Shown in pieces: positions 46,960-59,720 of a DNA stretch of 64,000 bases (position 1 is its first letter; each line of letters begins with the position of its first letter). This stretch comes from Gelatoporia subvermispora B. Its lineage: Eukaryota > Basidiomycota > Agaricomycetes > Polyporales > Gelatoporiaceae. Position numbers and translations under genes: made by a program. Location: positions 2,437 through 66,436 of the forward strand of contig KB445797.1 of NCBI GenBank assembly GCA_000320605.2, read 5' to 3'. The notes beneath the pieces are model-generated. The model searched no databases. It was not told where the DNA came from and saw nothing but the letters and a program-made list of their open reading frames with translations.

Positions 46960-47955
46960 GAGATGTGTCTCCAGGAAGCTATGCAAAGGCCTGCATCCAT
47001 TTAAAAGGATGCAAGTATGGTGGGCGAAGAATGGCACGTCCGCTACTATGATATGGATGGCATTGACTTCGGGACTGTGCCTTGAGTGTGAGCGTCCAGT
47101 GCCGGTCCGGTATTTCCGGGGCGACGGCAGCGCGGCAGCGCGTTCAACGTGCACCGCCCACGGACTGCAGCTCAGTCTCCTGTTGATATCAGTACAATGC
47201 AGTGAAGACGCGCAGTCTATAGCGAGCGCCCTCTGCGCCCTTGTACCGTAAACCGCCGACAATCAGTATCATCGTATTGTCTTCTGCATGTTTGATAGCT
47301 ACGTACGTTTGTTCCCATAATCTCGCGGCCTCCGTCTTGGAGGACAAGGGTGACTATGTGCATGGTGCAATCAATGCTTTCTTTCTTCTCGCTGGGCGCT
47401 CCAATCCTCAAGGACTGCGCCTGTCATACGAACAAGTGAGACGCTCTGCTTGACGGAACGGAATATCGCTCATAGCGCGGCACTAGCGACGCTTCCTGTA
47501 CAAGGTATGCACTGGCATGCACTCCGTCGAAGTCCTAGTCTTGGGGCGCCACGCGTACAACTCGTTCGACACTGCAAACTGTCTGTGCGGTTTTGGTTCA
47601 GCTGGACCACGGGACTTTGCCTCGTGTACTGTGCGATACACCGTGTGCGACGTGAGATCTTGAGATGTCGAGTCCATCGCTGGGAAGCATGACATTTAGG
47701 AACAACTCGGACATGAAAGCGTTCTTATGCTGTCACGGCCGTGCGACCGGAACGAGGGCGCCGCATTGCCCTGGGCCCAGGCATGCGGTGGACGTCCCAT
47801 CGATGTTGTCCCAAACCGCCAAAGCAGACAGCGCCACACGGCTTCGTCTCTTCTGACACGACTACTCACCTGCTTGTGCCCGTCGACCTGCCACTCCTTA
47901 CATCTGTCCCCCGTCTCATCAAACAGCACTTCCTGAGGATAGATTGTCTCACAAC
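46960..47955. repeat. SOD-NTPase spacer, duplication copy 1
   Basis: Matches 54620-55546 between the second SOD and NTPase. A clear shared stretch is GCCGCATTGCCCT..G.CCAGGCATGCG.TGGAC (47760-47795 versus 55330-55365), with others near 47110 and 47520. No gene is supported; short frames do not hold between copies. Confidence 0.75.
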
Positions 47956-50890
47956 ATGGCGAAAGGGCGCATTCGCAACTTGGTGAAGACGACGTTTCGA
48001 GCCCTGAAGAAGAAGCTTCGAGATCACTCAGGTAGTCACGACGTCGATATATCCGAGGTAATGAGTTCAAGATAGACAACACATCGTATACTGAGCTTAT
48101 TTTGACGACGACCCATAGACGGATCCCAGAAATCCTGAGAGCGCGGGTCATGGCGAGCCCACCACGTCTTCGGGACCGTCCACGGCCAACGCCGAGGAGG
48201 TTCCCTCAGCTGCAGACCAGCTACAGGGTCCCGAAATCAATCCCGAAACAGCTGAAGAACAGGAATCGAAGGCCAACAGGGACGACACCATCGACGCTTG
48301 GATCACGAACGCACAGAAAGTGATCAGCGTCGCCGTCACTTGTACATCAAATGTTCCTATCGCTAGCCAGGTCCTGCCTCCATTGCAGGCGATTGTCGAC
48401 AGACTCGCGGTAGCTGCATCCTGCTCGTCATATGCACTGTATGAGACTTATATTGTGGCAGGAAACGAGGGCAAATATTCGCGAGAAGAAGGAAGTACTG
48501 GAAGAGATCGAATCCCTCGCCAAGACGATTGAGGCGGTGGGAAAGGGTGTACATGCTGAGTTGTCGTACATCACGGATGTCGAGCGTCAAGATGTTATGG
48601 ACGAGATTAACAAGAAGGATAGCCGTTTCCCGGAGTTGAGCGGAATTACTAAGTGAGGGGTGCGCTTTTTAGAGAGCAACCGGATGCTAATTCGATCTGC
48701 CTCAGAGAGTTACAGCAACTCGAAATATCCATAAGAGAGCGACCACAGAGAGGTCAATTTGGGAAGATAGCATATGCGGTTCAGGATGCTGAGTTCCTGA
48801 AAGGTGTGCGAGCCAATATTTCCGCAATACGGCAAAATATCCAGGTAGGAGATCGACGGTCTGGGGCACTCAAATCCATATTGATGCGCATGGTAGATAC
48901 AAGACGGACATATGCTTAGAGCACTTCTCATCGGTGCGGTTAGGCATGCCCGAACACAATCGGAGTACGTGAAGGTGATTGACCAGCCCTGTATACCTCG
49001 AGCGCTACTCAACTGATGGTCGAGATACAGGAGCAGAGAGAGAAAGGTTTGTGCAGACGGCATCTTCATCTAGCAGTGACGAACGTTGAGCACTACCTCA
49101 GATGACCTCGAGGTGTTGAAACAGTTACAACCTGTACACGCCTCATACAAGGCCGATGCAACGGAGGAGAAGTCACGCCTCACAGAGGGAACACGGGCTC
49201 AGATTCTGGATGATCTCGCACATTGGGCTCAATCTGAGCAGCCGTCGCACCGCGTATATGTGTTGTACGGACAGGCTGGCATGGGCAAGTCCAGTATCGC
49301 GCATGCGCTCTGCCAGCGACTGGGTAGCGCTTATCTTGGAGCATCCTTTTTCTTTATTCGAGGACAATTCAACGACCCACGCAGCTTGTTTCCTTCCTTA
49401 GCCTACCAGCTGGCACACTCAAGGCCCGACCTTCGTCCCTTGATCATTAATGCAGTCAAGGATTATTGCCGTAGCGGACAATCGCAGAGACTCAAGCACC
49501 AAATAGAAGAACTCTTGAAACACCCTCTACGAGCAGGCTCGATGAAACCCGGTTCACTAGTACTTTTCGTGGTGGATGGCATCGATGAATGCATGAACGG
49601 TCCGGATGATATGGTCCCTCAGATGCTCCAACTTCTGTGCGAGCTAGCAAGCGAGATATCATCCATCCGTGTTCTCCTCGCTACCCGTCCTGAAACGTAT
49701 ATCCTTGATGCGCTGCGCACATCAAGCCAATCTAGCACTGTACAATGGCGCGACCTTCAGAAGGAGACAGGTGTTGACGATGACATTCGTCTCTTCATCA
49801 AGACAGATCTCGAGAAAGCTGGGAAAGCAGGCGGCTTCCAAGTCCTAGTAGATCACCCCAATGCGATCGAGGAATTGACACGGCTGTCAGGTGGTCTATT
49901 TGTATGGGCAAACACAGCGATTCGCTTTCTCCTGCAGAACAAGCATCTCGCTGCGAGAAACTATGTCATGCTCCTTGAGTCCCAAAGCGCTAAAGCATCT
50001 TCTGGGATCTACGAGCGACTGGACGCTCTCTACGTAATCATTCTAGAAAACTCATTTGGCCGCTTGCGTGGCGACAAACAGCATATGCGATACATCCGGC
50101 TGGTACTGGCATGGTTTGCTGCGCCGCTCGAGGACGATCTTATCATCGATGCAAAAGCGCTGAACCTGGTTGGAATTCCCATGGATATTACAAAGGATGC
50201 GATCGACCGTCTGCGGTCCGTCCTCATTGTCGACGGCGATATCACACCTTCCACCCCAATCCGAGCTTGCCACGCGAGCTTCCCGCAATTCCTGACGGAC
50301 CCCGCCCGATGCACAGACCCGGCCTTCCTCGTCGACCCGCCGTCTGGGCACGCCCTGATCGCCATCTCCCTGCTCGATCTCCTGGCTCGTGACGACGTCG
50401 ACAGTCTGCGGGGTGCCGATGGTGACATGCCGCTGATGTGGAGCTATGTCAGGCGCTACTGGGATGACCATCTTGTTGAAGCGCGATACACGCCCGAGCT
50501 CGGGCGATCTCTGCGGCGCTTCGTGGAGACTCATCTGGAGGATTGGCTGCGATTGGTTGAACCATGGGGTAGAAGTGATTGGAATAGAGTTCATTGGGTG
50601 GATGTCGTTGCAAGAGTGCGCAACTGGTACGAGGTAGGCTCAAGCACTGTTCTTGATAGGAGTGCATCATACTGACATGCCACGTGCAGGAGAACGGTCT
50701 AAACGATGGGCTCATGCCGATGCTGGATGCAATCCTTGACAGACATGTCAAAGAGATTGCTGCAGAAGCCACCCAATTGCCGGGCACGTTTGACTGGAGT
50801 TGGGGTCACATCAAAGCATTGGTGATGGATCGATATCCGCGGGAAGCAGAACAGGCTTCAGTCAGTAATTCGCGGACAAAGCATCCGTAG
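47956..50890 (+). CDS. NACHT-type NTPase (fungal NLR-like), copy 1
   Basis: Eight exons (47956-48057, 48119-48409, 48462-48652, 48706-48844, 48897-48964, 49031-49050, 49102-50633, 50690-50890; the fifth and sixth uncertain) give about 847 residues. A basic N-terminus and a Glu/Ser-rich linker lead to a helical domain (DAWITNAQKVISVAVTCTSN ... QDAEFLKGVRANISAI) that resembles the MLKL/HeLo-like bundles heading many fungal NLRs. The NTPase follows: Walker A VLYGQAGMGKSSIAHALC, Walker B LFVVDGIDEC, sensor-like VLLATRPE. A winged-helix-like and helical region follows, with RSVLIVDG and RACHASFPQFL. No WD40, ankyrin or TPR repeats are seen, so the sensor is short or within the helical tail. Such proteins are inferred to act in non-self recognition or regulated cell death. 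Copy 2 at 55547 shares exon 3 length exactly. Confidence 0.82.
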
Positions 50891-50949
50891 TACTTCTGCA
50901 TCTATTTGACGACCGTTCACCCACTCGTCGAGCTGTCTCATGTCAGGCT

Positions 50950-52310
50950 CGCGCTTCTATCGATTGCGATCATTTTCAGATCTGCCAAGAGCATACTTCC
51001 GCTACGTTTTGGCTATACTCTATGTATTATAGGTCTACCTGTGCTCATTGCACGAAACACTGCAACCCGCAATGGACATCAACAACCGCAAGAGCTTCGG
51101 GCTGTCTGCGGGTAAAACATAATGCGTGACTCGATAGGATGAGGCTAGGTTCTGTGCTGTCGCCAGTGGGCACACTGAACACCATTGTCAGATGCAATCG
51201 GATGTAACATGGCCGACTAGTGGAAAGAACGAATGACTGACCCACCAGAGGACCCACACGCCATATAATACTTGGCTTCGAGACACAATCGTTGAGATGC
51301 AATAGTAGAATTCTGGACGCCAATGGTGCTACGCGTAAGGCATCGCTAGAACCCCAGTCGATATCCCCGAAGGAAGAACCCTGTCACTATATGCGTCAAA
51401 TTTGCAGGGCTCTGAGTACATGAGCGTGTATAGACTCAAGATACAGTATACATAAGCGCCATTTCCACCGGCGCTGGCCCAGAGACCGGCGCACCCGCTG
51501 CCGTCCATGAACTGGCCTCGGGCAGAGCGTCCTAGCATACACCATGTACACGGGCGGACGGCTAAGCACCGCCGGGACGAAGGTCTGTGTAGCAAGCACG
51601 ACCAGGATGGCTTCCACAGAGGGAGATCTCACTGTAGCGTGGACGGACACGCTCCCAGGCAGGGCGAGCGATGGTCTGTGTGCGGGGCATGCCATGCGGT
51701 GCAGTCCATGCCGTAGACAGACCTGAGGGACAGATGTCGCAGGGGTCTCAGCATTAATCCGCGATGGAACCGTGGAAGTCAAGGGGCTCAGAACCGAGCC
51801 GTCTTCGGGTTGAGTGTCCGCCAAGAGGGCAGGCATGCGATCCGGGTCGATGCATGCAGCGTATGTTGGATCGAAGGCACGCCGGTTGGTGATCGCGGGA
51901 CGGGCCGGGTTGCCATGATGACATCAGAGAACAGGTACAGAGGCAGAGATGGTCTAGGTGGCTGTAGCGACTAGCTGTGAGGCAAATTCGGTGGTGGACC
52001 AGCTGGAGGGCAGGGGTCGAGCACGGCAAAGGTCGCAGGAGATGACGTAGCACTCAACACGCGGGCGCTCGAGGGCAGCATGGCGTGCCACGCGTCCTAC
52101 CAGCAACGCGTCGTCTAACCCTTTCTCTCAGTCGACCTTGTCACTGTATGACATTCGTCCTTTCTGGCTCACCATACGCTGTACCTGACCGTCTAGAGCG
52201 TACAATCCATGGCTTCTTTACCGCAGAGCAAATCTCCCACGCGCTACAGCAAGAGCGCCTTGCCGAAGGTGACCTCAAAGCTTGCTGGAGCGGTGCATCC
52301 ACGAGCGCAT
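50950..52310. repeat. Downstream flank of NTPase 1, duplication copy 1
   Basis: Aligns to 58370-59720 after NTPase 2, for example CTAAGCACCGCCGGGACGAA at 51561 and about 59000. A minus frame (51396-51836, 146 codons) has a counterpart (58801-59151) sharing ATVRSPSVEAIL and TQTFVPAVLS, while the plus strand also keeps AKHRRDE in both, so the sharing may just reflect DNA identity. I recognise no family. Confidence 0.75.
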
Positions 52311-53512
52311 TTTGATGACGGCGGTAGATGGCAGCAAGAAAGCCTTTGGCGCTTTGACTAGTCCTCACAACGGGAAATAGCTGGGGAAGTATACGATACA
52401 CGCACAGAAAATGGCTCGGAATCGTGGAAGTGGGTCGCGTGAGCATCGAAACCTCCTCAAGGCCAAGGGTACCGCAAGTCACAATCGGATTGCTCGGACA
52501 TCCAGAGACAAGCTAGAGAACAGGGTAGGGCTTCCGTTTGCTGACAGAAAGACATTCGACATGTGAGTGGGGCACGTACTCGTTCAGGACCAACAGCGAG
52601 CGCGCGGAGAAAGATGAGCTATTTCGAGATTTCATGACACGGGCATTGGAATGACAACACGCCAGCCACGTACTCGTTCGTCCCTGTCAGACCGCTCGCC
52701 CCAGGGGCTCGCCCGCTCCGCTGTGATATTGCATGTTCGCTCTCAGTGTGTTACGCATTCGATATGGCGCTTCGACTCATCGATAGCCTATCTCAATGGC
52801 TTGGGCTATCTGGTCTGATAGTGTGATGAAATGAACGCACCTGATGCCCGCATAGATGATGCCTTCGCGGAGAGGACGAACGTTTGATATGAATGAACTC
52901 GTCACTAGCACCCACCTTTTAGATCTCTGAAACTTGTATCGATGAACGAGCTTCACTGGCCTGAGATGTGGTCTCATGCGGCATCCTTCCGACCAGCTAT
53001 ATGCGCGTTGTCCGGTGCAGAGCGGATGCCTCGCCGGCGAGCTCCCGAAGTACTTCGTCCGCAGAGGAGATAGTGAATCTTCAGCTCAGAGGGAGCAGTG
53101 GCGCTGTCTTAGTATCTAATGGCAGTAAGACTTGCTCTTGTGCCCCGAGAATTGTTCAGAGACCAAGCTTCCGTGTGTTCGCGTTGGTAGTCTGGCGGTA
53201 GACACGATATCGGGCGGGTGGGAAGCGCCATGGACACTACGACACTGTGAGAGTGTGTGGAGGGACGATATAGCGTGAAGTCGATACAATGAAGCTCGGG
53301 CAGTGGTGTACGCAGCTCGTGAAGGTGAAGGCACTACGAGGGCTGTGCCAGGGCGCTCGGAGCCGAGCAAGCGCCGTGCTTCGATCGCGATCTGGAGGAG
53401 CGGCGATTGCGCGTCCTGCACCGTCGTCTTCTCGTCTCTCTCACCTGGCCCACTCCCTCTCGTTCTCTCTTCACGATTCCCTAACCCCTCTGCGCTCGTC
53501 CCCTTCACGACA
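52311..53512. other. Spacer before SOD pseudogene
   Basis: Lies between the two duplication copies. Weak resemblance to the leader of the intact SOD is visible near 53440-53512 (C/T-rich, then ATG). Otherwise frames are short and unrecognised. Confidence 0.4.
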
Positions 53513-54305
53513 ATGCGCCACCGTGCCTCTCTTCCTCTCTACTCTCTACTCGGCGGCCACACTCTGTCCGACCCGCCCTGCACTTACTGTGTGCTCGAGC
53601 CGATCATCTCGCGCCAGATCGGGTAGCACCACCACGAGAACCACCACCAGACGTACGTGAACGCGCTCAGCGCCAGCGAGAAGGCGTACGCCGAGGCTAG
53701 CACCCGCCGTGGGCGCATCCTCACCCAGGCAGCTCTCAAGGCCAGCGTTCAATATCGATGTCGGCGGAAAGTCCTCTAGCGCCAGCGGCAACAGGGGCGG
53801 CGGGCTGATGATGAGAGAGGCGTATAGGGCACATCAACTTTCCGGTATTCTTGAAGAACTCCAGCCCACCAAGGTAGAGGGCCAGGGCAACGGCGGCGAG
53901 TTCGCGCCGGGCTCGCTCAAGCACGCGATCGACGCCTTCGCGGAAGAGTGGAACACGACCACCGCGGGCATCCAGGGCTCCGTCAGATGCTGGTTCAATA
54001 TCGGTACGTCGCATCTCGCTGTACAGATGGTAGACCGGTGACTGATCGGGCTCAGGGCCTGAACCCGCCTCGACCTCGTAGCAAGACCCGCAAGACCCGC
54101 TCGTTACCCACATCCCCACCATCGGTGTCGACATATGGGAGCACGCTTTCTACCTCCAGCACCTCAACATGAAGGTCGACGTACGTATCTAAGTTTCCGT
54201 GTTCTGTGCTTGGTACTGATGCTCCATTGTAGTGCCTGAACATGATCTGAAACGTCATCAACTGGAACGACGCCGAGAGGTGCTACTACGAGGGTTCTCA
54301 GTGCT
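53513..54305 (+). pseudogene. Superoxide dismutase pseudogene
   Basis: The exon order of the intact SOD is readable: LEPIISRQI, then [50 protein letters not shown]. It is disabled several times. A TAG follows the first helix (53624-53626), the second metal His in GHINH is lost through sequence change, another TAG follows shortly after, frame shifts occur, and the Trp codon of the last exon is TGA. Introns 3 and 4 are still recognisable. It is the second copy of the SOD-NTPase duplication. Confidence 0.9.
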
Positions 54306-54619
54306 AAAGTCCGCCGTATCGTGGCTTGAAGGAATCGGGTAGAAAGAAGTGAGGAACCGCATTGTAGTCGTACCACGCACCGCGAGACCTGGATTATCAT
54401 CCGTGCGTCGCGCGGCACGGGAACTCAAGAGGAGGCGGAAGCGATGAAACGCGCAGTGGTACGTCTTCACCCGTCCGCCCAGTCCATGTGACGATGCACC
54501 TTGCCGAGTTCAGTCAGGGACATGCAGCGGATTTGAGGTCAGCAGTGGCAACCAAAAGTGCGGCCGTCTCTTGACCTGCAGCGTATGTATGGTCAAAGAG
54601 CTCTTGAGAGGATCAACTG

Positions 54620-55546
54620 AGTGTTCAGATTGGAGCGACCAGCAGCGGCCCCGTATTTCCGGGTCTGGCACGCTCGTTTGAGGTGTGCCGACGACGCGCT
54701 GCATGCCTGTCCACAGACTTTCGACCTTGGTCATTTCCTCTCGATAGATGTTGCTCGTGGATTCAATGCATATATCGATCCTATCTCCTGTGTTCTTACG
54801 AGCTGGTGCGATCGGACATACGCGGGTAGTGGCCGTCGGTATGGCGATCATATATTACTTGTGCCTTGGATTCGCCTAAACACAATGCAGATGCACGGTG
54901 TGTTGCGAGCGGCCCTCTGAGCCCTTGTATTTGACCAACGTGTGACCAAACTCCTGGGTGGTTCTTTCCTAAACGCACTCGGGGATGACAGGCACAGCTG
55001 CACGCAACCGGGCCTCTGATGTTGTGGGGAGCGTTATTCCACATGGGGGGCCCAACCATACCAATAGGTGAGACACTCTGGTTTCTGAATATCGCTCGGA
55101 CTGCGGTACTAACGACACGTGTACAAAGGATGCATGTACGTCGCTGACGTCTTGGCCTCGGTGCGACATGTATAAAGTGCTTTGACGCCGCAATGTCAGC
55201 CCAATTTTAGAAGCATGAAGTACAACGTATGCAACATGAGGTATTGAGTGCACCAATGGGAAGCGTGGCAATGAGAAGTACGGATTCGAAGATGTTCTTC
55301 TTCGGTCACAGCCATGCGGGCGGAACGAGAGTGCCGCATTGCCCTAGATCCAGGCATGCGATGGACACGAGCCCGCTGAATCAGGCAGCGCGGCACAGCA
55401 CCGTCTCATCTCACGCGATTCGGCGTCTGTCGGTGCCTCCTTGCAGCGTCGCCTCGTGTCCACAGCCTCGCAGGCAACCTCATACCTGCAGCCGCTTCCT
55501 CCTCCCAGAGCATAGCAGCGCGCAACTCATAACCTCACAACCCACA
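54620..55546. repeat. SOD-NTPase spacer, duplication copy 2
   Basis: Homologous to 46960-47955 (see there). 54306-54620 is the 3' flank of the pseudogene and also resembles the flank of the intact SOD. No gene is supported. Confidence 0.7.
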
Positions 55547-58253
55547 ATGTCAGAAACGAATCGGACCCCAAGATCTAGACGAACAAAAGAGCCAAAGGAG
55601 ACAGAACATTCAGAGGTATGCGAACAGTATCATCTGATACGCCCGAGGGAGACTGATTCTCCTCTCACTGGTAGCGCAAAAGGGTTGCTGATGCGCTCAT
55701 TTCCAACCTCATAAAGGCTCTGGACGGCGCCAGTGAAGTTCTTTCAGGAGCTCCCATCCCAGGCATCGCCTATGCATTACCCATTTTGAAGAGTGTCGCA
55801 GAGCGAGTATCGGTAGGTCGTGGCAATTGATATTTCCAACGATCCTGCTGATATGGTACAGCTCATGAGGGCGAACGTCCGGGACAAGCACGATGTTATC
55901 GATCGGATCCAATCGCTTCTCAATCTCCTCGTATCAAGTGCGAAGGAAGTGACAGCCGAAGTCGAAGCTCTGACCCCGGATGAGGGCGAACAGGTGAAGA
56001 ATGATGCACGCCATTCTTCAGTGCTCAAATCACGGATTCAGGCTTTTATTCAGTGAGTGCTACTTTAGTGTCCGATTCTGGTTGAAAGCCGACCCGAGGT
56101 ACAGGAAATTGGATGCCATACTTGACTCTGCGAAAGAAACCCACAATGTGAAATGGTATCAACGGCTCTGGTTTGCGGAGCAGGATGCCGAATTCCTGAA
56201 GGATCTCGGTCGACAGATTGACAGCGCGAAGGATGACTTCAAGGTTGGCGATTTGTAATTATGCATCCAAATTGCGCTCACAAAATGGTGAAGTTGCGAG
56301 GAGCTATCGAGATTAGACAGTATGTGGGAGAAATGGCAGAGCATGCTCGCGAGATTCACCGGGAGCTCAGAGTACGTGGACATCCGATCTTTGGATTACG
56401 CCCCACTAACGGAGACATGAATACAGAGACAAGGAGAACGCCAAGAGCAGAAAGGTATGTCTATTTTGGTCAGCTGTCTGGGCCGCGGAGCACTTATCGA
56501 GTACGCATCTCAGAATCACAGGATATTTTGGAAGGGCTTAACCCAGCAAATGCATCGTATACGTCGGCTCAATTTGAAGAAAAGTCATTACTCCAGCCTG
56601 GCACGCGCAGTACAATTCTTCGCGACCTGGCCAAATGGTCAGCGGACAGCGAATCGGATAAACGCGTGCATGTCGTGTTCGGCCAGGCCGGGATGGGTAA
56701 ATCCAGTATCGCCTATGCCTTCTGCCGACAAGTTCGTAAGGCCATCCTGGGCACCTCTTTTTTCTTCCTTCGTGGTTCTGGGGAGTGCAGCGATGTACAC
56801 CGAGTGTTCCCGACAATCGCATTCCAGCTAGCAGAATCCGTTCCTTCTATACGACCCCAGATAGTCGAAGCAGCTCGGAAGCACCAGGCAGGACGCAAGC
56901 AAGGACTGCTACACCAATTCCACGCCCTGATCCTGGAGCCTCTCAAATGTCTCATAGACTCACCATCTCCGCCCATCATTATAATCGTCATTGACGGTGT
57001 TGACGAGTGTGCGAACACTCCGGAAAATGGTGTTTCGGTGATGCTGGGACTATTGTATCAGGCGGCACATGAACTACCATTTCTGCGTATCTTAATTGCT
57101 ACTCGACCGGAAGCTCCTATTCTCGATGCGTTGAAGTCATGTAACCACGCCGACATCATCATCTGGAGAGACCTCCAAAAGGAGCCGGACGTGGACAATG
57201 ATATCCGTCTTTTCATCGACTCTGAGTTCGAGAAGTGCAAGATGGCTGGCCCATTTGTTCTTACGGAGCAGCACTCGGACGCCGTGGAAGAACTGACCCG
57301 TCTCTCGGATGGCCTTTTCATCTACGCAAGGACGATTGCGAAATACCTTTCCGAGAACAGATACCTCGCCACCGAACGGTATGGAACGCTACTCGAGTCT
57401 CAGGGCCGCTTTGGTCCAGGCGAGGCGTACAGGAAGCTCGACATACTGTACACGCTAATTCTCGACAATGCTTTCGGGAACGTTCGAAGGGATGAGAAGC
57501 ACATGTCCTACGTTCAGCGCATATTTTGTTGGCTTGTATTATTTGTTGTCGATACATTGACTGATCTTGAGGCGCTGCATGCGACCGCCTTGAATATCCT
57601 TGGCATCCCAGGCTCAGTAACAATGGACGTGATTGACCGCCTCCGGTCCGTCCTCATTGTCGACGGCACCATCACCCCATCCACCCCAATCCGAGCTTGC
57701 CACGCAAGCTTTCCGCAATTCCTGATGGACCCATCCCGATGCACAGACCACGCCTTCCTTGTCGACCCGCCGTCTGGGCACGCCCTGATTGCCATCTCCC
57801 TGTTTGATCTCCTGGCTCGCGACGACGTCGACAGTCTGCGGGATGCCGATGACGACATGCCGCCGATGTGGAGCTATGCCAGGTCATACTGGAGTTATCA
57901 TCTCGTTGCAGCGCGATACACGCCCGAGCTCGGACGATCCCTGTGGCGCTTCGTGGAGACTCATCTGGAGGATTGGCTGCGATCGGTTGGACCATGGGTC
58001 AATGGTCCCCAGTATTATGTTAGCTTGACAAACGCATGTGCAAGAGTGCTCGGATGGTACAAGGTAGGCTGAAGCACTCTTCTTGATGGAGTGCATCATG
58101 CTGACATGCCACGTGCAGGAGCATGGTCCAGACGATGGGCTCGTGGAGATGCTAGATGAAATCCTTGACAGACTAGTCAAGAAGATGGCCGCAGAAGCCA
58201 ACCAATCGCCGGCCGAGTTTGACTGGAGGGAGTTCAAGCGCATCGAGGCCTGA
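55547..58253 (+). CDS. NACHT-type NTPase (fungal NLR-like), copy 2
   Basis: Eight exons (55547-55615, 55675-55812, 55862-56052, 56099-56243, 56301-56371, 56427-56454, 56522-58063, 58119-58253) give about 772 residues, all in phase. The N-terminal helical domain is clearer than in copy 1: SGAPIPGIAYALPILKSVAE, DVIDRIQSLLNLLVSSAKEV, then YQRLWFAEQDAEFLKDLGRQ, the pattern of MLKL/HeLo-like four-helix domains in basidiomycete NLRs. The NTPase has Walker A VVFGQAGMGKSSIAYAFC, Walker B IIVIDGVDEC and ILIATRPE. The segment RSVLIVDGTITPSTPIRACH onward is almost the same as copy 1, whereas the NTPase differs at roughly half its positions. No C-terminal repeats. Intact despite its dead SOD neighbour, suggesting selection to keep it. 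Role inferred: intracellular recognition or cell-death switch. Confidence 0.85.
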
Positions 58254-58369
58254 GTGAAGAATCGATATCCGCGGCCCGGGGAAGGAGAACAGGCTTCTGT
58301 CGAGTGATTGTGGACAAAGCACTCGTAGCGGTTTCGCATCTATCTGACAACTCCCACCGACTCGTCGAG

Positions 58370-59720
58370 TTGTCTCATGTTCGGCTCGCATTTACATATG
58401 TTGTATTCGTTGTCATATCCGCCAAGACCCAAGAGCATACATTCACTACACTACCGCTGAATTCAGTACCTTGTACGTATACCCATCCTCGTTGTACTGG
58501 AAACGGCGACCCGCATTGAATCCCCAACGTCCACGGGAACGTCGAGCCGTCTGCAGGTAAAACATAACACATGAATCGATGAAATAAGGCTAGATTCCGT
58601 GCCGTCGTCTGTGGACACAATAAACACCGTTGTCGCACGCAATCGAGTGTAAGGCCAGTTGACGATAAGAACGAGAAATTGACCCACCAGGTGACCACCA
58701 CGCCATATATTCCTTGCCGCTGAGACACATATATCGAAATGCAATAGTCAAATTATGGACGCTGACGATGCCTCAGGCAAGGCATTGCTAGAACGCCGGG
58801 CTATTCCCCCGAGGGAGGGACCGTGTATATGCGTCGGATTTGCAGAGCTCTCAATACGTGAGCATATGTAAGTACAATACGTCGTATACTTGGGCACCAC
58901 TCCTGTCTATGCTGGCTCACAGACCGGCGTACCCGTTGCCCTCCATGCACCGGCCTTGGAGAGAGGGTCCCAGTGTGAGCCATGTAAACGGGCGGGCAGC
59001 TAAGCACCGCCGGGACGAATGTCTGTGTAGTAAGCACTGCCAAGATGGCTTCAACAGAGGGAGACCGCACTGTGGCATATACGAACGGACACGCTCCCAG
59101 GCAGGGTGAGCAATGGTCTGTGTGCGGGGCATGCCATGCGGTGCAGTCCATGTCGTAGGCAGACCTGAGGAACAGACGTCGCGGGGGGGCCTCAGCAGGT
59201 CGCGATGGAGCTGCGGACGGCAGGGGCTCAACAGCGGACCGTCTTCGGGTCGAGTGTCCGCCGAGAGTGCAGGTATTCGATCGCAGTCGAGGTATGCTGC
59301 GTATGCTGGATCGACGCCGTGCCAGTTAGTGATAGCGGGATGGTTCGGATCGCCGCTATGACATCATAGAACAGGCACAGAGGCAGAGATGCTCTAGGTA
59401 GCTGCAGCTACTAGCGGTACAGCAAACTCGGTGGACCAGCTACAGCTGGGACGTAGGGGTCGAGCACGGCGGAGGTCGCAGGAGATGACGTAGCACTCGA
59501 CACGCAGGCGCTCAAAGACCAGATGGCGTGTCGCGCGTCCTGCCCGGTGTTGCGTCCTTTCTCTCAGCTCTGCTGCTACACTAGGCCTGCGTCCTTTGCG
59601 GCTCACCGACTCCATCGGCTCCATCATTCCCTCTCTAACGTGCCATACATGGCTTCCGTACCCGTATCCCAGAGCAAATTTCCGAGGCGCGACAGCTCCT
59701 TTCTGACCCCTGCACTTCTC
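58370..59720. repeat. Downstream flank of NTPase 2, duplication copy 2
   Basis: Homologous to 50950-52310. Similarity ends near 59720 (52310 in copy 1), which sets the right edge of the duplication unit. No gene recognised. Confidence 0.7.
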
